Origin: Paracoccaceae bacterium
GTDB taxonomy: Bacteria; Pseudomonadota; Alphaproteobacteria; Rhodobacterales; Rhodobacteraceae
DNA: 34,010 nt
Assembly: GCA_003565055.1 (NCBI GenBank)
Contig: PXDM01000383.1
Span: 1-34,010 of the forward strand
Reading direction: 5' to 3'
The translations under genes were made by a program, and so were the position numbers. Below, one piece after another: positions 27,198 to 34,010 of the stretch. A model generated the notes under the pieces. The model was not told the origin of the DNA and did no database searches. It saw only the letters and a program-made list of their open reading frames with translations. Numbering within the stretch: position 1 is the stretch's first letter; the number at the start of each line of letters is the position of its first letter.

Positions 27198-28226
27198 ATG
27201 TTCACCCCGTTGCCTGAGCGACAAGAGCGCTGGTTTGACTTTCGCATGCGCTGGAAACGGCGCAGGTTGCGCGCGCGGGCGATCAGCAAGGCGGGAGAGT
27301 TGCGCCTCTTGAAGCGCGGGGCCTGGGGGCGGGGCGCGATCCTGTTGTTTTGCACCATCCGCAACGAAATCGAGCGCATCGACTGGTTCCTTGCGCATTA
27401 TCGCAAGCTGGGCGTGCAGCATTTCATCTTCGTGGACAATGACAGCACCGATGGCACACGCGCGCGGCTCTTGAGCGCGCCGGATTGCACTGTCTATGCC
27501 ACGCAGAAAAGCTACAAAGCGTCACGCTTTGGCATGGACTGGATCAACTGGCTGATGCTGCGGCATGCGCATGGGCATTGGTGCGTTGTGGCTGATGCTG
27601 ATGAATTGCTCATCTATCCGCATTGGGAAACGCGCGCGCTCCCGGCGCTGACACGCTGGCTGGAGCGCGAAGGGCGGATGGTTCTGCCCGCCATGATGCT
27701 TGAGCTTTACCCGAAAGGCCCGCTCGACCACGCGCCGTGTCACCCCGGCATGGACCCGCTGGAGGCGCTGCGCTGGTTCGATGCCGGGAATTACACGATC
27801 ACGCACAGGCCCTTGCTGGACTGCCTGCTCATTCAGGGCGGCCCGCGCGCGCGCCATTTCTTTCGCGACGCGCCCAACCGCGCACCGACCCTGACCAAAC
27901 TGCCGCTGATCAAATGGTCGTTTCACAATACTTGGGTCAATTCCACGCATGCGATCCTGCCGCGCCGCCTCAACCGGTTTTTTGCCGAGGATGGGGGGGA
28001 GGCGATTTCGGGCCTGATCCTGCACACGAAATTTCTGGCAACCGTGGTCGAAAAGGCCGCGATCGAGAAAGCGCGCGGCCAGCATTTCGGGAATGCCCCG
28101 GTCTTCGACAGCTATTATGACCAGCTTGCACGCGCGCCCGACCTCTGGTCGCCGCAATCGACCGAGTTTCTCGGATGGGAACAACTCGAGGAACTCGGCC
28201 TCATGTCGCGCGGGGGCTGGGCGTGA
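27198..28226 (+). CDS. Glycosyltransferase family 2 (Glyco_tranf_2_4-like), paralog A
   Basis: ILLFCTIRNEIERIDWFLAHYRKLGVQHFIFVDNDSTDGT...VVADADELLIYP (DxD-like); ends LGLMSRGGWA. Confidence 0.88.
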   Translation: MFTPLPERQERWFDFRMRWKRRRLRARAISKAGELRLLKRGAWGRGAILLFCTIRNEIERIDWFLAHYRKLGVQHFIFVDNDSTDGTRARLLSAPDCTVYATQKSYKASRFGMDWINWLMLRHAHGHWCVVADADELLIYPHWETRALPALTRWLEREGRMVLPAMMLELYPKGPLDHAPCHPGMDPLEALRWFDAGNYTITHRPLLDCLLIQGGPRARHFFRDAPNRAPTLTKLPLIKWSFHNTWVNSTHAILPRRLNRFFAEDGGEAISGLILHTKFLATVVEKAAIEKARGQHFGNAPVFDSYYDQLARAPDLWSPQSTEFLGWEQLEELGLMSRGGWA

Positions 28227-28409
28227 TGCGGGGCGATCAGTTTCATTAGGCGCGATAACGCGACAATAACTCTTTCGCGCGAAGATTGTTGCAATTCTTG
28301 CATGGCTTAGGCAATGCTGGCGCGCAAAGGTTGAGCAGAGTGACTGGCGGCGGGACAAGTGGCATAACCGCCTACGAGGACCGCGCTTAGGCCAGATACA
28401 GGCAGTGTT

Positions 28410-29420
28410 ATGGGTGTGTTAAGACAGTTCAGACTGAGGGCGGAGCGTCATGCCAAGCTCTTGCGGTGCTTGCGCAAAAGCGCCTCTCTGCGGACTGTGC
28501 AGAACCGGACCGATGCAATCCACCCGCGCGATGTGCTGATTTTCTCGACGCTGCGCAATGAAATGCTGCGGCTGCCGTATTTTCTCGACTATTATCGCGC
28601 GCAAGGCGTGCGGCATTTCCTGATGGTCGATAATGGCTCCAGCGACGGGAGCGCAGAGTATCTGGCGCAGCAGCGCGATGTCTCGCTCTGGTCGACCCAG
28701 GCGAGCTACAAGCGCGCGAGTTTCGGGATCGACTGGATCAATCATCTGCTCTGGCTCTATGGGGCCGGGCGCTGGGTGCTGGTGGTCGATGTCGATGAGT
28801 TCTTCGTCTACCCGTTCTGCGACACACGCCCGATCACCGCGCTGACTGATTGGCTGGAAAGTCAGGGGCGGCGGTCCTTCGGGGCGATGCTGCTCGATAT
28901 GTATCCCAAAGGCCCGGTCACCGCGCATCCTTACCGCGAGGGGCAGAATCCGTTCGAGATCGCGCGCTGGTTCGATGCGGGCAATTACAGCATCAAACGC
29001 AACCCGGTCTATCATGATCTGTGGATTCAGGGTGGAGTGCGCCAGAGGGTGGTCATGGCAGAGGCGCCTTGGAATGCGCCCGCGCTCAACAAGATCCCGC
29101 TGGTGCAGTGGTCGCGCAAATACGCCTATCTCAGCTCGACCCATATGCTGCTGCCGCGCGGGCTCAACCGCGTCTATGACGAAAGCGGGGGGGAGGCCGC
29201 GTCGGGTGTGCTCCTGCATGCGAAATTCCTCGATACGGTCATCGGCAAGGCGCAGGAAGAGTTGGAGCGGCGCGAACATTACGCGGGCAGCCGTGAATAT
29301 CGCGCCTATGAGGACAGTCTGAGCCGTAATCAGGACCTCTGGTGCGAATGGTCCACGGAATATATCAACTGGCGGCAGTTGGAAATTCTGGGGCTGATGT
29401 CGAAAGGAGACTGGGCATGA
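28410..29420 (+). CDS. Glycosyltransferase family 2 (Glyco_tranf_2_4-like), paralog B
   Basis: VLIFSTLRNEMLRLPYFLDYYRAQGVRHFLMVDNGSSDGS...VVDVDEFFVYP; ends LGLMSKGDWA; aligns by eye with paralog A along most of its length. Confidence 0.88.
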   Translation: MGVLRQFRLRAERHAKLLRCLRKSASLRTVQNRTDAIHPRDVLIFSTLRNEMLRLPYFLDYYRAQGVRHFLMVDNGSSDGSAEYLAQQRDVSLWSTQASYKRASFGIDWINHLLWLYGAGRWVLVVDVDEFFVYPFCDTRPITALTDWLESQGRRSFGAMLLDMYPKGPVTAHPYREGQNPFEIARWFDAGNYSIKRNPVYHDLWIQGGVRQRVVMAEAPWNAPALNKIPLVQWSRKYAYLSSTHMLLPRGLNRVYDESGGEAASGVLLHAKFLDTVIGKAQEELERREHYAGSREYRAYEDSLSRNQDLWCEWSTEYINWRQLEILGLMSKGDWA

Positions 29421-31090
29421 GCGCGCCTGCGGCCCCTGTGGGAATAGTCATGCTGTGCCACACAGCTTTGCGCCGCGCGGCACAGGTCGCGCGCTTCTGG
29501 CTCGCGGCGGGCTGCCCGGTGGTCATGCATATCGACCGTGCTGTGGCCGAGGCTGAGGTGCAGGCGCTCAAGGCGGATCTGGGGCCGCAGCCGCTTCTGC
29601 GCTTCTCCGAGCGCCATCGCTGCGCCTGGGGCTCCTGGCATCTGATCACGGCCACGCAGGATGCGGCCACGCTTCTGCTGCACGAGTTCCCGCAGGTCGG
29701 TCATGTGCTCCTGACCTCGGGCTCCTGCCTGCCGATCCGCCCCGCGCAGGATCTGATCGCGCATCTGAGCAAGCATCCCGAGACTGATTTCATCGAATCC
29801 GTTGCGATTGATCACGCGACATGGATCATGGGCGGGCTGTCGGAGGAACGCTTCACGCTTTATTTCCCCTTCGATTGGCGTCGCCAGCGCTGGGTGTTTG
29901 ATCGTTTCGTGGACCTGCAGCGCAAACTCGGTGTGCGGCGCAAGATCCCTGCGCCCCTGCGCCCGCATATGGGCTCGCAATGGTGGTGCCTCACGCGCGC
30001 GACATTGCAGGCCATCCTTTCCGACCCGGCGCGCGCGACCTATGAGCGCTTTTTCCGGCAGAACTGGATCCCTGACGAATCCTATTTCCAGACGCTCGCG
30101 CGGTTGCATGGGCGCGAGATCGAAAGCCGGTCGCTGACGCTGGTGAAATTCGACCGCCACGGGCGGCCCAATCTCTTCTATGACGACCATCTGCAACTTC
30201 TGCGGCGCTCCGATTGTTTCCTCGCGCGGAAAATCTGGCCCGAGGCGGAACGGCTCTATGCGTTCTTCCTCTCGGCGCAACCCGCGAAGCTGGAGCCTGT
30301 CGCGGCCGATCCCGCCAAGATCGACCGCTATTTTGAACTCGCCGAGAAACAGCGCCTCGATGGGCGGGCGGGGCTCTATATGCAGAGCCGCTACCCGCGC
30401 GAGACAAGTGCCAGCAGTAAATCGGCAGGCCCATATTCGGTCTTTACCGGGTTCGAGAATGTCTTCGAGAATTTTGAGTTCTGGCTTGGGCAGGTGACAG
30501 GAACCCGCGCGCATGGCCATCTTTTCGCGCCTGAGAAAGTGCAGTTTCATCGCGGGGCCAAGGTCTGGCATGGCGCAATTAGCGACAGTGCTGCGATCCG
30601 CGACTATAACCCGCGGATGTTCCTGACCAATCTGCTTTGGGCCACGCGCCCGGAGCGGCAATGCTTTCTGCACGGTCCGGGCGATGTGATGGACGGCCCG
30701 CTGGGGTGGTTCATGGCGACGGATACGAATGCGCAGATCTCGGTGATCCGGGGCGCGTGGATGCTGGGCCTGTCGCAGAGATCGCAGCCTGAACAGGAGC
30801 TGATCTCGCTGGCGGGGCAGTTGCACCGACAGGAACAGGACTGGATCGCACAGCTCAGCTCGCGCTGGGTGCTGGCGCGTATCCGTATTTTCTCGCTCGC
30901 CGAGATGATCGAAGAGCCGCGCAAGCACCTGCTTGATGCTCTGGGCGACACGGCGAGCGAGGCCGCGCTCAAGGCGCACGGTCTGCCACCCGTGATGGAT
31001 GCGACGCAGCTCGAAGGCTTCATGACGAAACTGCGCAATCAGGGCCTGCCCGCTCAGGTGCTGAAGGATTGTCAGCTCCCGGCGCGGTGA
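29417..31090 (+). CDS. GT14-like (Core-2/I-branching beta-1,6-N-acetylglucosaminyltransferase-like) glycosyltransferase with a large uncharacterised C-terminal region
   Basis: Trimmed start MSAPAAPVGIVMLCHTALRRAAQVARFWLAAGCPVVMHIDRAV; HVLLTSGSCLPIRPAQDL, GSQWWCLTRATLQAIL, WIPDESYFQTL; ATGA overlap with the upstream GT. Confidence 0.82.
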   Translation: MSAPAAPVGIVMLCHTALRRAAQVARFWLAAGCPVVMHIDRAVAEAEVQALKADLGPQPLLRFSERHRCAWGSWHLITATQDAATLLLHEFPQVGHVLLTSGSCLPIRPAQDLIAHLSKHPETDFIESVAIDHATWIMGGLSEERFTLYFPFDWRRQRWVFDRFVDLQRKLGVRRKIPAPLRPHMGSQWWCLTRATLQAILSDPARATYERFFRQNWIPDESYFQTLARLHGREIESRSLTLVKFDRHGRPNLFYDDHLQLLRRSDCFLARKIWPEAERLYAFFLSAQPAKLEPVAADPAKIDRYFELAEKQRLDGRAGLYMQSRYPRETSASSKSAGPYSVFTGFENVFENFEFWLGQVTGTRAHGHLFAPEKVQFHRGAKVWHGAISDSAAIRDYNPRMFLTNLLWATRPERQCFLHGPGDVMDGPLGWFMATDTNAQISVIRGAWMLGLSQRSQPEQELISLAGQLHRQEQDWIAQLSSRWVLARIRIFSLAEMIEEPRKHLLDALGDTASEAALKAHGLPPVMDATQLEGFMTKLRNQGLPAQVLKDCQLPAR

Positions 31091-31104
31091 CAAAGAGGAA
31101 CGCA

Positions 31105-32544
31105 ATGTCTGATCTCTCCCGGTTTCGCTATTTCGTTGTGTTGGCAGAAATGCGCACGGGCTCGAACCTGTTGGAGGCCTGCCTGAACGAAATCCCCGGC
31201 CTGCGTTGCGAGGGGGAGGCGTTCAATCCGGTCTTTGTGAGCCATCCCAAGACCGACAGCCTGTTCGGCTTCGACCGGGCCACGCGCGACCGGGACCCGC
31301 TGGCGCTGCTCTCGGCCTTTGAGCGGCAGGACAGCCTGTCGGGCTTTCGCTACTTCCACGATCACGACCCGCGTGTTGTCGATGCGTTTCTGGGCGACCG
31401 GGACTGCGCGAAGATCATCCTGACGCGCAACCCGCTCGAGTCCTATGTCTCGCTGAAAATCGCGCGGGCGACGCAGCAATGGCGTCTGGGCGATGTCAAG
31501 AATCGTCGGATGGAGAAAGTTGTTTTCGATCCGGTCGAGTTCGAGACGCATCTGCGCGATTTGCAAGCCTTCCAGATCAAGGTTCAGAACCGCCTGCAAG
31601 TGACAGGTCAGACGGCATTTTATGTTGATTACGAAGATATCCAGTCGCTTGATGTGATCAATGGGCTGGCCGAGTGGCTGGGTGTTGCGGCGCGGCTTGA
31701 GGCGATGCCGAAGAAGCTCAAGCGCCAGAATCCCGAAGCGCTGGAAGACAAGGTCGTGAACCCCGAAGCCATCGCTGCGGGCATCGCGCGGCTGGATCGC
31801 TTTCACCTCTCGCGCAGTCCGAATTTCGAGCCGCGTCAGCCCGGCCTGCTCTGGGCCTTCCGTGCCTGTCAGACCGCGCCGCTGGTCTATGCGCCGCTGC
31901 CCGGCTGTTCCGAGCGTCCGGTCCTGAGCTGGATGGGGGCCGTGGATGGCGGGGCTGAGCCCTCGGAGCTGCTCTCGGGTTTCACGGCGCAAAGCTGGCG
32001 CGACTGGCAGCGCAGCCATGCCCGGCGCGTGGCCTTCACGGTGCTGCGTCATCCGCTCGCGCGCGCGCATGAGATCTTCGTGGGACAGGTCGCGCTTGGG
32101 AGTCGCGAGAATGTGCGCCGCTTCATCGAGCGCGTGCATGGGCTGAGCGTGCCGACCGAGCGCGCCGCGCTGCGCGCGCTGGATGCGCAGACGCATCGGC
32201 AGTTGTTTTTGGGCTTTCTGCAATTCGTGAAGGCCAATCTGAATGGCCAGACCGCGTTGCCGACCCGGCCCGTCTGGGCGAGCCAGTCGCGGCTGATCGA
32301 GGCGATCACCACGCAATGCCCGCTGCATCATCTGCTGCGCGAGGGGACGCTGGCCGAGGATCTGCCGCGCCTTGGCCGAGACCTCGGTCGCGACCTGCCC
32401 GCATTCGTGCCGACGCCACGGAGCGGCCCGCTCGATCTGGCGCGGATTTATGACGCGGGCGTAGAGGCGGCCTGCCGTGCGGCCTATGGGATCGACTATG
32501 AGCGTCTGGGCTTTGGCGACTGGTCAGACGAGCAGGGCGCTTGA
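31105..32544 (+). CDS. Sulfotransferase-family protein (NodH-like), possibly two sulfotransferase-like regions
   Basis: Start MSDLSRFRYFVVLAEMRTGSNLLEACLNEIPGLRCEGEAFNP (PAPS-loop-like); IILTRNPLESYVSLKIA (3'-phosphate-loop-like); second region VAFTVLRHPLARAHEIFV. Confidence 0.8.
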   Translation: MSDLSRFRYFVVLAEMRTGSNLLEACLNEIPGLRCEGEAFNPVFVSHPKTDSLFGFDRATRDRDPLALLSAFERQDSLSGFRYFHDHDPRVVDAFLGDRDCAKIILTRNPLESYVSLKIARATQQWRLGDVKNRRMEKVVFDPVEFETHLRDLQAFQIKVQNRLQVTGQTAFYVDYEDIQSLDVINGLAEWLGVAARLEAMPKKLKRQNPEALEDKVVNPEAIAAGIARLDRFHLSRSPNFEPRQPGLLWAFRACQTAPLVYAPLPGCSERPVLSWMGAVDGGAEPSELLSGFTAQSWRDWQRSHARRVAFTVLRHPLARAHEIFVGQVALGSRENVRRFIERVHGLSVPTERAALRALDAQTHRQLFLGFLQFVKANLNGQTALPTRPVWASQSRLIEAITTQCPLHHLLREGTLAEDLPRLGRDLGRDLPAFVPTPRSGPLDLARIYDAGVEAACRAAYGIDYERLGFGDWSDEQGA

Positions 32545-32570
32545 AAAACGGGGCCGCGCCTCACGCGGCC
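32545..32570 (-). terminator. Rho-independent terminator of ptsN overlapping its stop codon
   Basis: On the minus strand GGCCGCG-TGAGG-CGCGGCC-CCG-TTTTT; 7-bp GC stem with T5; the loop contains the ptsN TGA. Confidence 0.7.
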
Positions 32571-33025
32571 TTGCTGGCCTCACCGCTCGACAGAATCGCG
32601 AAGAGCTTGGCGGGGTCGTCATTCGCGCGCAGTTTCTCGCAGATATGCCGGTTGCGCAGGGTGCGGGAGATGAAGGCCAACGCCTTGAGATGTTCGACCC
32701 CGGCATCGCGGGGCGCAAAAAGTGCAAAGACCAGATCGACAGGCGCTTTGTCGACCGAGCCGTAATCGAGCGGTTTTTCGAGGCGAAAGAAAACCCCAAG
32801 CACGTCGCTGATACCATCGAGACGCGCATGGGGCACTGCGACGCCATGGCCCACACCTGTTGGGCCAAGGCTCTCACGCTCCTGCAGGGCACTGATCACG
32901 GTTTCCGCGTCCAGCCCGTAGACAGTTTTCGCGGCTTCACCGACAGTCTGGAACAAGCGCTTCTTGCTGGTCGCGGATGAAATAAAGCGAACCGCCTTCG
33001 CATTCAGAAGCGTACCCATTTCCAT
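32561..33025 (-). CDS. ptsN: PTS IIA-like nitrogen regulatory protein (EIIA-Ntr)
   Basis: LNAKAVRFISSATSKKRLFQTVGEAA...ALQERESLGPTGVGHGVAVPHARLDGI (active His in VPHAR). Confidence 0.95.
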   Translation of the reverse strand: MEMGTLLNAKAVRFISSATSKKRLFQTVGEAAKTVYGLDAETVISALQERESLGPTGVGHGVAVPHARLDGISDVLGVFFRLEKPLDYGSVDKAPVDLVFALFAPRDAGVEHLKALAFISRTLRNRHICEKLRANDDPAKLFAILSSGEASKAA

Positions 33026-33099
33026 TGCGTCGATCTCCTGTCACGTGACACTGACCATGCGTCGATGAGAAGGTTAAGCCGCGTTGTTTAATGATAGAT

Positions 33100-33666
33100 T
33101 TACTGCGGGTCAATCCAGCCAATATTACCGTCATCACGTCGATAGACCACATTCAACCCGCCATGGCGCTCATTGCGGAAAACCAGCACCGGCGCATGGG
33201 CCAATTCCATCTGCATCACGGCCTCACCGGCTGAAAAGGACGGGATTCGGGTCTCCATCTCTGCGATGATCATCGGCTGCAGCGACTCTGGCTCGTCCGG
33301 CACTTCGTCCTGATCGGATGCCAGAATATTATACGAAGCCTCGGCATATTCCACCGGATTGGGGCGCTCGCGATGGTGGTCTTTCAGACGCCGCTTGTAG
33401 CGTCGCAACTGCTTGTCGAGCTTCTCGCGGCAGGATTCGAACGCGGCATAGATCTCCCCGGCCTGCGCGCGCGCCGCTGCGGTCATGCCCGTCGAGAGAT
33501 GCAGCGTCGCCTCGCAGACCAGCGTATGTGCATCGCGCGAGAAAATGACGACGGCTTCGGTCGGGCGCTGCTGGTATTTCTCCACCAGCTCGCCGAATTC
33601 GGCTTTCACATGAGTTTGCAACGCTTCTCCGATATCGATCTGTTTGCCGCTTATCTGGTAGCGCAT
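33100..33666 (-). CDS. hpf: Long-form ribosome hibernation-promoting factor
   Basis: MRYQISGKQIDIGEALQTHVKAEFGELVEKY...LDKQLRRYKRRLKDHH... plus C-terminal domain MQMELAHAPVLVFRNERHGGLNVVYRRDDGNIGWIDP. Confidence 0.94.
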   Translation of the reverse strand: MRYQISGKQIDIGEALQTHVKAEFGELVEKYQQRPTEAVVIFSRDAHTLVCEATLHLSTGMTAAARAQAGEIYAAFESCREKLDKQLRRYKRRLKDHHRERPNPVEYAEASYNILASDQDEVPDEPESLQPMIIAEMETRIPSFSAGEAVMQMELAHAPVLVFRNERHGGLNVVYRRDDGNIGWIDPQ

Positions 33667-33875
33667 GAGTATCTCCTCGCTGTGGGTGACGCGCCATCAG
33701 CTCCGGCGCATCGAAATGCCGTCATTACAACTTTCCTCTATTTTTCTGTTAATTACCGCCCATCGCTCATGTGGTCTCGATAGGGGTGAGGATCGTTGTT
33801 TCACGTATTTGGCACCGGATTGCAGGGCGCTGTCAATCCTTTCCGTGCAAGCTGGCTTCCACTGAGCGGCGTGGC

Positions 33876-34010
33876 TCAGTCGAGGCGGAAATCAGCGCCG
33901 AGATAGACGCGCCGCACATCGGCATTGGCGACAACTTCTTCGGGCGTGCCCTGCATCAGCACTGTGCCATCATGCAGGATATAGGCGCGGTCGACGATGG
34001 CGAGCGTCTC
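33876..34010 (-). CDS. lptB: LPS export ABC transporter ATP-binding protein, C-terminal fragment, runs off the right edge
   Basis: Reverse translation ETLAIVDRAYILHDGTVLMQGTPEEVVANADVRRVYLGADFRLD*, LptB-type C-terminus; next to hpf and ptsN as expected. Confidence 0.88.
   Translation of the reverse strand, partial: ETLAIVDRAYILHDGTVLMQGTPEEVVANADVRRVYLGADFRLD

Noticed and set aside
29330-31105. 591-aa minus-strand ORF antisense to the GT14-like gene
   Set aside because: Mirror frame of a well-supported coding gene in GC-rich DNA; Arg/His/Gln-rich translation without recognisable motifs.
31072-32331. 419-aa minus-strand ORF antisense to the sulfotransferase gene
   Set aside because: No motif; mirror of a real coding frame.
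1-34010. CRISPR arrays, tRNA/rRNA genes, insertion sequences, integrases, phage genes
   Set aside because: Looked for regular repeat-spacer patterns, transposase/integrase motifs and cloverleaf-like segments in intergenic DNA; none recognised by eye. A dedicated scan (tRNAscan-SE, Infernal, ISfinder) would be needed to be certain.

Overview
This is a 34 kb, GC-rich, densely coding chromosomal window. Gene content and order look like an alphaproteobacterium, most likely Rhodobacteraceae; that placement is inference from gene content, no search was run. From left to right I see: (1) a purine/urate catabolism cluster (xanthine/urate permease, AllA, an in-frame PuuE-UraD fusion, UraH, a LysR regulator, PuuD with a C-terminal cytochrome c motif); (2) pckA divergent from chvI-chvG-hprK-rapZ-EIIA(Man)-HPr, the alphaproteobacterial regulatory-PTS locus, followed by an outer-membrane beta-barrel gene; (3) a housekeeping/metabolic stretch (CoA-transferase, DsbA-like, DUF721/DciA-like, mutY, gloA, alkB, DCC-family protein, nadK, glyA, alpha/beta hydrolase, hybrid histidine kinase, pyrF); (4) a probable surface-glycan island (KpsM-type ABC permease, cysQ, two tandem paralogous GT2 glycosyltransferases, a GT14-like protein with a large uncharacterised C-terminus, a long sulfotransferase-like protein); and (5) ptsN, long-form hpf and the C-terminus of lptB. 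I found no rRNA, tRNA, CRISPR array, transposase or phage module. The best candidate for an under-described system is the putative sulfated-glycan module at 25.3-32.5 kb, where a PAP phosphatase (cysQ) lies next to glycosyltransferases and a sulfotransferase. Secondary leads are a perfect 11-bp direct repeat with a 20-bp period between pckA and chvI, a terminator-like hairpin just upstream of pyrF, and an Arg in place of the Walker A Lys in RapZ.
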